This document shows positions 1 through 6,414 of a DNA stretch of 9,098 nt, one piece after another (position 1 is the stretch's first letter; each line of letters opens with the position of its first letter). The DNA is from Phycisphaerales bacterium UBA7708. Its GTDB lineage: Bacteria; Planctomycetota; Phycisphaerae; Sedimentisphaerales; Anaerohalosphaeraceae. Location of the stretch: assembly GCA_002482415.1 (NCBI GenBank), contig DLFY01000004.1, positions 2,709 through 11,806 of the forward strand. The letters are read 5' to 3'. The notes beneath the pieces were generated by a model. The model was given only the letters and a program-made list of their open reading frames with translations. It did no database searches and had not been told where the DNA came from. The position numbers and the translations under genes were made by a program.

Positions 1-10
1 GACTACGCTA

Positions 11-99
11 AAAGGGCGACCAGCGGGGGATACGAAAATAACGGGCGGACACACAGGTCCGCCCTGAGGGTAAAGGGCGACCAGCGGGTCTGCCCCTAC
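11..99. repeat. Cluster of three related GGGC...GCCC palindromic repeats
   Basis: A 17-bp sequence (AAAGGGCGACCAGCGGG) occurs identically at 11-27 and 72-88. Between the copies, 43-50 (GGGCGGAC) and 57-64 (GTCCGCCC) form a perfect 8-bp stem with a 6-nt loop. The second 17-bp copy is part of another hairpin: 75-82 pairs with 87-95 with one bulged T at 91 and a 4-nt loop, followed by CCCTAC. The first copy has lost its matching arm. Read on the minus strand, the cluster begins GTAGGGGC, a start I associate with dispersed REP-like palindromes in many bacterial genomes. No ORF of note crosses it. It is probably a non-coding interspersed repeat; a role as transcript end for a gene left of the window cannot be excluded. 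Confidence 0.7.
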
Positions 100-137
100 T
101 AACCGAAATCTAACACTTCGCACACACAATCTTAATT
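99..137 (+). promoter_or_regulatory. Candidate Pho box array upstream of the porin
   Basis: Hexamers CTAACC (99), CTAACA (110), CACACA (121) and TTAATT (132) start at exact 11-bp intervals, one helical turn apart. The third is degenerate. PhoP/PhoB-family response regulators bind direct repeats with 11-bp period; the Bacillus half-site is TTAACA-like with about 5-bp spacers, which matches well. The same CTAACA pair with the same spacing lies upstream of pstS, which strengthens the call. A possible -10 element (CTTAAT, 145-150) lies just downstream. The regulator itself is not in the window. Confidence 0.6.
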
Positions 138-171
138 GACCGCTCTTAATGTTGGCTGCGACAGAAGCGTT

Positions 172-190
172 CGCATAAGTGGTTTATGCG
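172..190 (+). promoter_or_regulatory. Perfect hairpin in the porin leader
   Basis: CGCATAA (172-178) and TTATGCG (184-190) are perfect inverted repeats with a 5-nt loop (GTGGT). The hairpin lies 31 nt before the porin ATG and downstream of the Pho-box-like array, so it would sit in the 5' untranslated region if transcription starts near 155-160. It could be an mRNA-stabilising leader structure or an operator for another regulator. A short T-run occurs at 205-211, 14 nt beyond the stem, too far for a standard intrinsic terminator. Confidence 0.4.
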
Positions 191-211
191 ATTTTAGACA
201 ACCTATTTTTT

Positions 212-216
212 GGAGG
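212..216 (+). promoter_or_regulatory. Shine-Dalgarno site that fixes the porin start
   Basis: GGAGG at 212-216 is a full Shine-Dalgarno core, 5 nt before the ATG at 222. A longer reading frame from TTG at 210 would place its start codon directly abutting this site, so the ATG at 222 is preferred. The signal peptide is also well formed from that ATG. Confidence 0.85.
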
Positions 217-221
217 TACCT

Positions 222-1487
222 ATGTTTGCAGGCAACAAAGCAAGGATGGCGGTATTGTTATGTTTGTTCACGGGAGCGGCAGCGGTGCGCGCCGACGAAG
301 TAGCTGAACTTCGTCAGCAATTGCAGGAGCAGTATAAGGCGATTACACAGATGCAGGCCAAGCTGGTCGAGCTGGAACAGGCTCAGGCGGCCCAGGGCGA
401 AAAGATGGCCACGATGAAGAACGAGATGACCATCCCCGAGACGCTCAAGTGGGTCGAGAAGATCAAGTTCTACGGCGACTTCCGGTACCGCTACGAGAAC
501 ATCTCGCAGGAGACCAACGGCGCCGGCGATGATGGCGTCAACCGCAACCGCATTCGCGTTCGACTCGGCATGACGGCTCAGATTAACGACGAGATGAACT
601 TCGATATGCGGATTGCCACGGGCAAGAATACCGACCCGACCTCGACCAACCAGAATCTGGGCGATAGCTGGACGTATAAGGGCATCTGGCTGGATCGGGC
701 GTATCTGACCTGGCAGCCCAAGTCCGTGGAAGGGCTGGCGGTACAGCTCGGCAAGTTTGGCACGCCGTTCATGCAGGTGGGCAAGAATCAGCTCCTGTGG
801 GATGGGGACCTGAATATGGAAGGTGTCGCGGCGATGTATAACCTGAAGCTCAGCGACAGCCTGACGGCCTTTGCCAACGCGGGGGCGTTCTATGTCCGGC
901 TGGACGATAACGACACCGATGAGCTGAGCATGTTCGGGGCACAGGGCGGTTTGACGGCCAAACTGGATGATACCAATAAGCTGACCGGCGGTATCGGGTA
1001 TTATGATTTCGGCAATATCGTGGGGGAAACGGCGCTGGGCAATGGATTTAAAGGCAACAGCAATGCGGCCAGTGCGTACCTGTATGACTACGACATCTTT
1101 GAGGCCTTCGGCGAATACGGCACCAGGATTGGCGAGCTGCCGGCCAGTGTGTATGGCGATTATGCGATGAATACGGCCTCGGGCGTGTCGGAAGATACCG
1201 GCTGGCTGGTGGGGATGTCGCTGGGCAAGTGCAAGGATCCGGGAAGCTGGGAATTCAGCTATGATTACCGTGATCTGGAGCGGGATTGTACGATTGGGAC
1301 GTTTAACGATTCGGACTTCATCGGCGGCGGCACCAACGGCAAGGGGCATCGGTTTGGGGTGACCTATCAGATGGCCAAGAATCTGCAGGCCGGGGTGAGC
1401 TATTTTATGAACGAAAAGGCCAACTCGGCGGGCAAGATTGAGGATGATTACAATCGCCTTCAGGTGGATGTGATGGTGAAGTTTTAA
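222..1487 (+). CDS. Outer-membrane porin, phosphate-regulon associated
   Basis: The predicted product is 421 residues. Residues 1-24 form a Sec signal peptide (basic KAR, hydrophobic core, V-R-A cleavage site before Asp25). Residues about 25-65 are Gln/Glu/Lys-rich and read as a coiled coil. The rest alternates polar and hydrophobic residues as in a beta-barrel (e.g. FYGDFRYRYE, GLAVQLGKFGTPF, HRFGVTYQM), and the chain ends in MVKF with the terminal Phe typical of BAM-assembled barrels. Signal peptide, coiled coil and barrel are the layout of the 'putative porin' family (Porin_5-like); I infer that family without a search. It lies 78 bp upstream of pstS behind its own Pho-box-like array, so it is probably the outer-membrane entry route for phosphate, functionally like PhoE or OprP. 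Two Cys near the C-terminal third (GKCKD and RDCTI) could form a loop disulfide. Solute selectivity is not shown by sequence. Confidence 0.85.
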   Translation: MFAGNKARMAVLLCLFTGAAAVRADEVAELRQQLQEQYKAITQMQAKLVELEQAQAAQGEKMATMKNEMTIPETLKWVEKIKFYGDFRYRYENISQETNGAGDDGVNRNRIRVRLGMTAQINDEMNFDMRIATGKNTDPTSTNQNLGDSWTYKGIWLDRAYLTWQPKSVEGLAVQLGKFGTPFMQVGKNQLLWDGDLNMEGVAAMYNLKLSDSLTAFANAGAFYVRLDDNDTDELSMFGAQGGLTAKLDDTNKLTGGIGYYDFGNIVGETALGNGFKGNSNAASAYLYDYDIFEAFGEYGTRIGELPASVYGDYAMNTASGVSEDTGWLVGMSLGKCKDPGSWEFSYDYRDLERDCTIGTFNDSDFIGGGTNGKGHRFGVTYQMAKNLQAGVSYFMNEKANSAGKIEDDYNRLQVDVMVKF

Positions 1488-1533
1488 CGAATCATTAATG
1501 CAATGCTAACACAACGCTAACATTTCGTTAGTA
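1484..1533 (+). promoter_or_regulatory. Candidate five-unit Pho box array upstream of pstS
   Basis: Five hexamers start at exact 11-bp steps: TTAACG (1484), TTAATG (1495), CTAACA (1506), CTAACA (1517) and TTAGTA (1528). All share a T-A core at the same phase; the two central ones are identical, including the preceding G. The first overlaps the porin stop codon (TAA, 1485-1487). This matches known PhoP/PhoB direct-repeat operators with 11-bp period. The array ends 33 nt before the pstS ATG, so pstS likely has its own promoter in addition to any read-through from the porin. Weak -10 candidates lie at 1542-1550 (TAGGAT or GATAAA). Confidence 0.7.
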
Positions 1534-1565
1534 AAAGACAATAGGATAAATAGAAAGGAACCTGT

Positions 1566-2414
1566 ATGAGAACGTTACGAAACAAGCTGGTGATGGCGGG
1601 ATTGTGTGTGATGTCGGTTTGCGGGCTGGTGTCGGTGGTCGGGGCGGCTGAAGAGGCCAAACAGACACTGCAACTGGAAGGCTCGACGACGGTGGGGCCG
1701 GTGGGGGATGCATTTGCCGAGGCGTTTATGAAGTCGCAGGGGTGTTCGATCACGGTCAAGAAGACCGGCTCCGGCGACGGCGTGGCGGCGTTGATTGACG
1801 GGCGGTGCGATATCGCGATGTCCAGCCGGTTTCTTAAGCCGGAAGAATTCAAGAAGGCCGTAGAGAACGGCGTGTACCCGGTGGCGCATACGGTGGCGAT
1901 GGATGGCGTGTGCGTGGTGCTGCATCCGTCGAATCCGATTAACGAGCTGACGACGGCGCAGATTGCCGATATTTATATGGGCAAGATTACCAACTGGAAG
2001 GACCTGGGCGGGCCGGATATGGCGATTGTGGCCATCAGCCGGGATACATCCAGCGGCACATACGAAGTGTTCCATGAGAAGGTGATGAACAAGAAAGATA
2101 TGGCGGCCAGTGTTGAGTATGTCAATGCCAATCCGCAGGCTCATGCCCGCGTCAAGACGACAGCCGGGGCGATTGGGTATGTCGGGCTGGGTTTTCTGGA
2201 CAGGAATGTCAAGGCGATCAAAGTTGATGGCGTAACGCCGACCAAGCGGACGATTGCCCAGGGGACGTTCCCGGTGAGCCGGCCGCTGTTTCTGTTCACC
2301 AACGGCTATCCGAAATTAGGCTCACTGATTCATGCGTTCTGCATCTTTTATCTGACCGAAGAGGGTCAGGAAATCGTTGAGGCCAAAGGCTTTGTGCCGA
2401 TGACGAATTATTAA
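1566..2414 (+). CDS. pstS: Phosphate ABC transporter, periplasmic phosphate-binding protein PstS
   Basis: This 282-residue protein captures phosphate in the periplasm and delivers it to PstCA. Residues 1-28 are a Sec signal peptide (RTLRNK, hydrophobic core, G-A-A end); there is no convincing lipobox. Expected phosphate-binding segments are present in order: EGSTTV (38-43), TGSGDG (67-72), DIAMSSR (82-88) and SRDTSSGT (158-165), the last being the classic Arg/Ser/Gly/Thr loop contacting phosphate. The KITNWKDLGG segment (140-149) is also characteristic of the family. Cys60 and Cys81 could pair. The ATG at 1566 has AAGGAA (1555-1560) 5 nt upstream. Length is typical for the shorter PstS type. 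A Pho-box-like array precedes it and pstC follows after 189 bp. The PstS assignment rests on motifs plus context; molybdate- or tungstate-binding relatives are unlikely given the adjoining pstCAB-phoU. Confidence 0.95.
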   Translation: MRTLRNKLVMAGLCVMSVCGLVSVVGAAEEAKQTLQLEGSTTVGPVGDAFAEAFMKSQGCSITVKKTGSGDGVAALIDGRCDIAMSSRFLKPEEFKKAVENGVYPVAHTVAMDGVCVVLHPSNPINELTTAQIADIYMGKITNWKDLGGPDMAIVAISRDTSSGTYEVFHEKVMNKKDMAASVEYVNANPQAHARVKTTAGAIGYVGLGFLDRNVKAIKVDGVTPTKRTIAQGTFPVSRPLFLFTNGYPKLGSLIHAFCIFYLTEEGQEIVEAKGFVPMTNY

Positions 2415-2472
2415 ACCCTTTCGGACAGGAGAGAGTGTGCGGGTGTATTGTATGGCCTTGAGGCATGAAATG

Positions 2473-2510
2473 ATTGAAAATTTTCCATTTTCTATTTTCA
2501 ATTTTCCATT
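2473..2510. repeat. AT-rich inverted and direct repeat in the pstS-pstC gap
   Basis: ATTGAAAAT (2473-2481) and ATTTTCAAT (2494-2502) are 9-bp perfect inverted repeats with a 12-nt loop. AATTTTCCATT occurs twice, at 2479-2489 and 2500-2510. The composition contrasts sharply with the flanking GC-rich genes. It may be an interspersed AT-rich element. A role as partial transcription attenuator between pstS and pstC is conceivable, but the stem is all A/T apart from one G-C pair and so is weak. Confidence 0.55.
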
Positions 2511-2541
2511 GAGAAGCAGTGGAATGTCCAGGGCATTAATG

Positions 2542-2574
2542 AATAACCCAGGCACAGAGGTTTGGGTTACAATG
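2542..2574. repeat. AACC...GGGTT hairpin repeat upstream of pstC
   Basis: AACCCA (2545-2550) and TGGGTT (2563-2568) pair around a 12-nt loop. The surrounding sequence, AATAACC...CAGAG..TTTGGGTT.., recurs at 5414-5444 upstream of pstB with substitutions and a shorter loop. Both copies follow an AT-rich block. This is most likely a member of an interspersed repeat family. Confidence 0.55.
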
Positions 2575-2603
2575 ACCCGAACTGAGAGTTTACTGGAGAA
2601 CCG

Positions 2604-3608
2604 ATGACGGAAGTGTCTGTACAAGGTGAGAAACGAAATCGAAACGCAGCGGCTGAGTTTACCCGGCCGCTGCTTTTGAGTCCATCCGAGGATTTGGCCG
2701 GGTATGTGATGGGTCATCTGGGACTGACGATTCTGTTTTTGATCACGACGACATCGGTGGCGGCGGTCTTTTTGATTTTTTACTTTGTGATTCGCGAGTC
2801 GCTGCCGTTTTTTACGACCGGCGGCGGGGCGGCGATCCTGGCGCGGGTGCGGGAGTTTTTTACGGACCCGGGATGGTACCCGTCGGCGACAGAGCCGCGA
2901 TACGGGGCACTGGCGCTGATTGTGGGGTCGCTGTATGTGACGGCGGGGGCGCTGGTGGTGGCGGTGCCGGTGGGACTGCTGGCGGGGGTGTTTTTGTCGG
3001 ATATTGCGCCGTTTAATCTGCGGCAGATATGCAAGCCGGTCATTGAGATTCTGGCGGCGATTCCGTCGGTGGCCTACGGTTTTTTTGCGGTGATGGTGCT
3101 GGCGCCGTGGCTGCAGACGCATCTGGGATTTTCCAGCGGGACCAATGCCCTGAATGCGTCGCTGATCCTGGCGGTGATGGCGCTGCCGACGATTATCAGC
3201 GTGTCGGAAGATGCGATGACGGCGGTGGGGCGGGAGATTCGCGAGGCGTCTTATGGGCTGGGGGCGACGCGGGCGGAAACGATAATCAACGTGGTAATCC
3301 CGGCCGGGCACAGCGGGATTCTGGCGGCGGTGATCCTGGGGATGATGCGGGCGATTGGCGAGACGATGGTGGTGTGGATGGCGTCGGGCAATGCCAGCCG
3401 GATACCGTCTCCGTGGTGGGATTTGTCGCAGTCGATTCGCACGATGACGGCGACGATTGCCGGAGATATGGGTGAGACGCCGAAGGATTCGGAGCATTAC
3501 TATGCGCTGTTCACCGTGGGGCTGACGCTGCTGCTGTTTACGTTCAGCCTGAATCTGCTGAGTGAGTATCTGCTGGGCAAGGCCCGGGCCGGACGGGGGC
3601 GACGATGA
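2604..3608 (+). CDS. pstC: Phosphate ABC transporter permease PstC
   Basis: This 334-residue inner-membrane protein forms the phosphate channel with PstA. About 35 hydrophilic residues precede the first membrane helix (about 36-63). A short extracytoplasmic stretch with DPGWYPSATEPRYG leads into the permease core of five further helices. The cytoplasmic EAA loop is clear: REASYGLGATRAET begins at Arg213 and runs to VVIPAG, the segment that docks on the ATPase. AIPSVAYGFF and MRAIGETMVVWMA are also family signatures. The ATG at 2604 has GGAGA (2595-2599) 4 nt upstream. The stop overlaps the pstA start by 4 nt (ATGA), implying translational coupling. PstC and PstA are told apart by gene order and by the PstC-like segment between helices 1 and 2. 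Confidence 0.95.
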   Translation: MTEVSVQGEKRNRNAAAEFTRPLLLSPSEDLAGYVMGHLGLTILFLITTTSVAAVFLIFYFVIRESLPFFTTGGGAAILARVREFFTDPGWYPSATEPRYGALALIVGSLYVTAGALVVAVPVGLLAGVFLSDIAPFNLRQICKPVIEILAAIPSVAYGFFAVMVLAPWLQTHLGFSSGTNALNASLILAVMALPTIISVSEDAMTAVGREIREASYGLGATRAETIINVVIPAGHSGILAAVILGMMRAIGETMVVWMASGNASRIPSPWWDLSQSIRTMTATIAGDMGETPKDSEHYYALFTVGLTLLLFTFSLNLLSEYLLGKARAGRGRR

Positions 3609-5266
3609 AAACACTGCTGCGGCAAATCCAGGATAAGGGCTTTACGACGGCGTCGGCGGGGGCGGTGTTGCTGATTGCGGCGGCGCTGCTGGTGGTGCTG
3701 ATTCCGATGTTCGGGCGGGGCATCACGGCGGTGATCTTTACCGAGACGGTTGAGTTTCGCCGCCTGCAGAAAGACCTGCATGGGCGGGGCGATAATGAGC
3801 ATTTGGCCAGGGCGCTGGCGGATGCGGCGGCGGTACGTGAGCCGATTTATACGATGCTGCGGGAGTTCAGCGAGGGGATCGATACCGAGCCGCTGGTCAA
3901 GCAGGCCCGCGATGTCTATCAGAAATACGGCGAGTATCTGAATTACCATAACACGCCCAAGGAACAGTATTCAGACTATCGCAAGCAGGCCAAGGACGTT
4001 CGGGACGGTCTGGTGGATGCGCTGGAAAGCGATGACCGGCAGACGGTGCTGGACGATCTGGATGCGGTGCTCAAGGAAAAAGACAATCCGGCGTTTGCGG
4101 ACTCGCCGGCGATGGAATTTTTTGCGATGGCCCAGCGGTATAAGAAGATTGCCGAGACGGTGGACTTGTCGCATCGGGCGGAGTACCTGACCAATCTGCA
4201 GGAAGTGACGGCGGCGATTCGACAGCTTCTGGGGCCGCTGCCGGGCGAGCCGACGCCGCCATTGTGGATGGATCAATACGGGGCGACGCGTCTGGATATG
4301 GCGCTGAAGGCCAGGGCCGCACTGCTGTATGATGAGCAGTGGATTTCGGATGGGCCGGGCAAGCCGATGGTCAAACACATTATCGCCCGCAAGGAACAGT
4401 TTGCCGGTACGCCGCTGGAGCCGTTGTTTGATCGGGTGGAGGCGGATTGGGACAAGCTGCTGCAGCCGCGGCTGCGGATTTACTGGCAGTACTTTTTTGA
4501 CGACTGGGTGAACAGTCATTATTTCGGGGGTGTCGGGCCGGAGATTCTGGGGACGCTGCTATTGACGCTGATGTCGATGTGTGTGGCGATTCCGCTGGGG
4601 GTGATTTCGGCGGCGTATCTGGTGGAATATGCGGGGGATACGGTCTGGATTAAGATTATTCGGATGTGTATCAATACGCTGGCGGGCGTGCCGAGTATTG
4701 TGTACGGGCTGTTCGGGCTGGCGTTTTTTGTGGTGACGATTGGAGCCATCGGCAAGCCGTGCATTCTGGCGGCGTCCCTGACGCTGTCGATTCTGGTGCT
4801 GCCGGTGATTATCCGGGCCAGCGAAGAGGCGATTCGGGCGGTGCCGCAGACGTATCGCGAGGCGTCGCTGGCGCTGGGGGCGGGGAAGTTTCGGACGCTG
4901 GTGCTGGTGACACTGCCTGCGGCTGGGCCGGGAATCCTGACGGGGATTATCCTGAGTCTGAGCCGTGCAGCCGGCGAGACGGCGCCGATTTTGTTTACCG
5001 GGGTAGTGGCGATGGGGCCTATTCCGAATTTCGGGTCGCCGTCGCAGTGGTTAGAAAATCCGGGCAGTCTCTTCGGCTGGCTGTTTCAGCCGACGCGGGC
5101 ATTGTCCTACGGCAGTTACGATATCGCGGTAGGCGACCGCATTTCGATGCTGGCGCCGCATCAGCAGTTCGGCATGGCGATGACGCTGATTCTGCTGACT
5201 GTAGCCCTGAATGTGGCAGCGATTCTCATCCGTTCCCGGCTGAGCAGGAAACTGCGAGGCTGCTGA
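3605..5266 (+). CDS. pstA: Phosphate ABC transporter permease PstA with a large inserted domain
   Basis: The product is 553 residues, against about 280-300 for ordinary PstA. Helix 1 spans about 16-37. Residues about 40-309 then form a charged, mainly helical region rich in Glu, Asp, Lys, Arg and Ala with no membrane segments. By topology it should lie outside the inner membrane, in the periplasm. The permease core resumes at Val310 with VGPEILGTLLLTL and contains GVPSIVYGLFGLAF, the EAA loop REASLALGAGKF (starting Arg418) through TLPAAGPG, then SRAAGETAP and a last helix near the C-terminus. Long PstA proteins are known in pseudomonads, where the extra part is annotated DUF3333; whether this insert is homologous cannot be told by eye. 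It is coupled to pstC by a 4-nt overlap. A 275-bp repeat-filled gap separates it from pstB. Confidence 0.93.
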   Translation: MKTLLRQIQDKGFTTASAGAVLLIAAALLVVLIPMFGRGITAVIFTETVEFRRLQKDLHGRGDNEHLARALADAAAVREPIYTMLREFSEGIDTEPLVKQARDVYQKYGEYLNYHNTPKEQYSDYRKQAKDVRDGLVDALESDDRQTVLDDLDAVLKEKDNPAFADSPAMEFFAMAQRYKKIAETVDLSHRAEYLTNLQEVTAAIRQLLGPLPGEPTPPLWMDQYGATRLDMALKARAALLYDEQWISDGPGKPMVKHIIARKEQFAGTPLEPLFDRVEADWDKLLQPRLRIYWQYFFDDWVNSHYFGGVGPEILGTLLLTLMSMCVAIPLGVISAAYLVEYAGDTVWIKIIRMCINTLAGVPSIVYGLFGLAFFVVTIGAIGKPCILAASLTLSILVLPVIIRASEEAIRAVPQTYREASLALGAGKFRTLVLVTLPAAGPGILTGIILSLSRAAGETAPILFTGVVAMGPIPNFGSPSQWLENPGSLFGWLFQPTRALSYGSYDIAVGDRISMLAPHQQFGMAMTLILLTVALNVAAILIRSRLSRKLRGC

Positions 5267-5281
5267 GCGAGACTGCCATTC

Positions 5282-5320
5282 AAAAAAAATTAAAAAGTAA
5301 AAATTAAAAAGTAAAAATTA
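5282..5320. repeat. AT-rich tandem repeat, 14-bp unit
   Basis: The unit ATTAAAAAGTAAAA occurs at 5289-5302 and 5303-5316, with a partial third copy at 5317-5320, after a run of eight A residues. It begins 15 nt after the pstA stop. The composition is unlike the flanking genes, and it resembles low-complexity interspersed elements. A short GC hairpin (TCGCC at 5326-5330 with GGCGA at 5334-5338) follows directly, without a downstream T-run on the plus strand. Confidence 0.65.
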
Positions 5321-5346
5321 AGGATTCGCCTGCGGCGAGGCTGAAT

Positions 5347-5444
5347 ATCTCAAGCATGGAGGCTTGAGCTGCTATAAGAATAGCCCAATTGCGGTTGCCT
5401 GGGCTGCGATGGGAATAACCTAAGCAGAGATTTGGGTTGCTATG
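5347..5444. repeat. Row of three hairpins in the pstA-pstB gap
   Basis: Three inverted repeats follow each other: CTCAAGC (5349-5355) with GCTTGAG (5362-5368); AGCCCA (5382-5387) with TGGGCT (5400-5405); and AACCTAA (5417-5423) with TTGGGTT (5432-5438, one G-U pair). Each is followed by a similar spacer of the form GCTAT(A/G) or GCGATGG, suggesting repeated modules about 30 nt long. The third resembles the hairpin at 2542-2574 upstream of pstC. No T-run follows any of them, so they are not typical intrinsic terminators. They could act as mRNA-processing or stability elements or simply be interspersed repeats. Confidence 0.55.
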
Positions 5445-5529
5445 GAGCCGGAGCGAAACGAAATTTTAGTTATAAATGTTATCGTTATAAAGCGTGAATA
5501 TGAATACAATCGATGTCATAGAACAGAAC

Positions 5530-5535
5530 GAGAGG
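5530..5535 (+). promoter_or_regulatory. Shine-Dalgarno site favouring the 5542 start of pstB
   Basis: GAGAGG at 5530-5535 lies 6 nt before the ATG at 5542. The in-frame alternatives GTG (5494) and ATG (5500) have only AT-rich sequence in the expected Shine-Dalgarno window. The start at 5542 is therefore preferred, though not proven. Confidence 0.6.
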
Positions 5536-5541
5536 TCTTTG

Positions 5542-6390
5542 ATGGAAACGCCTGAAACCGTTCCGCTGAAAAAGACAGATGCCGGCCATGCAGCCCGTCC
5601 GCAGCAGTTTGCCCAGGCGGCCGTTACAGAATCATCCGAGGCGGTGATTTCGGCTCGCCAGTTCAGCTTTTTTTACGGGGCCAAGTGCGGTGTGGATCAG
5701 GTGTCGATGGCGATTCGCAGCGGGTCGGTGACGGCGATTATCGGCCCCAGCGGCTGCGGCAAGAGCACGTTTCTCCGCAGCATCAACCGGATGAACGATC
5801 TGATTCCCGGCAGCCGGGCCCAAGGGGTACTGGCGGTCAACGGTCATAACGTGTATGATAAACGCACCAACTTAGTCAATCTCCGTCAGCAGGTCGGGAT
5901 GGTCTTTCAGAAGCCCAATCCGTTTGCCAAGAGCATCTATGACAATATCTGCTACGGGCCGCGTCTGCAGGGGATTCGCAGCCGGGGCAGGCTGTCCGAG
6001 ATTGTCGAGAAGTGTCTTCGGGATGCGGCACTGTGGGACGAGGTAAAAGATGATCTGCATAAGTCGGCGCTGGCCCTGTCGGGCGGACAGCAGCAGCGGC
6101 TTTGCATTGCCCGGACGCTGGCGACCCGGCCCAATGTGGTGCTGATGGATGAGCCGTGTTCGGCGCTGGACCCGATTGCCACCGCCCGCATCGAGGACCT
6201 GATTGCCCAACTGAAAGGGGCTTATACGATTGTGATTGTAACGCACAACATGCAGCAGGCGGCGCGGGTCAGCGATGAGACGGCGTTTTTCTGCCTGGGC
6301 AAGCTGATTGAGTATGACAGGACCGAAAAGCTGTTTACCAATCCGAGCAAGAAAGAAACCGAAGATTACATCACCGGTCGATTTGGATAA
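5542..6390 (+). CDS. pstB: Phosphate ABC transporter ATP-binding protein PstB
   Basis: This cytoplasmic ATPase powers phosphate import through PstCA. From the ATG at 5542 the product is 282 residues. Walker A is GPSGCGKST (68-76), the Q-loop is VFQKPNPF, the ABC signature is LSGGQQQR (179-186), Walker B is VVLMDEP (199-205) followed by CSALDPI, and the switch histidine is in VTHN (233-236). [14 protein letters not shown] and [10 protein letters not shown] are PstB-type wording rather than generic ABC. Compared with the E. coli protein (257 residues) it has an extra low-complexity N-terminus of roughly 30 residues ([13 protein letters not shown] and following). Starting at GTG 5494 would add 16 more. 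phoU follows after 24 bp, in the usual order. A 275-bp repeat-filled gap separates it from pstA, so an extra promoter in that gap is possible. Confidence 0.95.
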   Translation: METPETVPLKKTDAGHAARPQQFAQAAVTESSEAVISARQFSFFYGAKCGVDQVSMAIRSGSVTAIIGPSGCGKSTFLRSINRMNDLIPGSRAQGVLAVNGHNVYDKRTNLVNLRQQVGMVFQKPNPFAKSIYDNICYGPRLQGIRSRGRLSEIVEKCLRDAALWDEVKDDLHKSALALSGGQQQRLCIARTLATRPNVVLMDEPCSALDPIATARIEDLIAQLKGAYTIVIVTHNMQQAARVSDETAFFCLGKLIEYDRTEKLFTNPSKKETEDYITGRFG

Positions 6391-6414
6391 TCGAACGGTA
6401 CAGGAGAATCCGAT

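Noticed and set aside
210..221. Porin starting at TTG 210
   Set aside because: The TTG directly abuts the GGAGG ribosome site; the ATG at 222 has correct spacing and a clean signal peptide.
258..1349. 363-codon open frame opposite the porin
   Set aside because: Antisense shadow with composition unlike a real protein; the plus-strand porin has a signal peptide, barrel pattern and Shine-Dalgarno site.
2473..2502. Intrinsic terminator after pstS
   Set aside because: The stem is almost entirely A/T with a 12-nt loop and is only followed by TTTCC; at most a weak attenuator, so it is listed as a repeat.
2322..3614. 430-codon open frame on the minus strand opposite pstC
   Set aside because: It is antisense to a certain gene, is extremely Arg/His/Gln-rich with no recognisable domain, and arises from the strong GC and G-rich third positions of pstC.
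4666..5307. 213-codon plus-strand frame inside the 3' part of pstA
   Set aside because: It is out of frame with the clear permease core and has a Gly/Asp/Ala-rich translation without membrane helices.
5326..5338. Intrinsic terminator after pstA
   Set aside because: The 5-bp GC stem has no following T-run on the plus strand, so it cannot be called a terminator.
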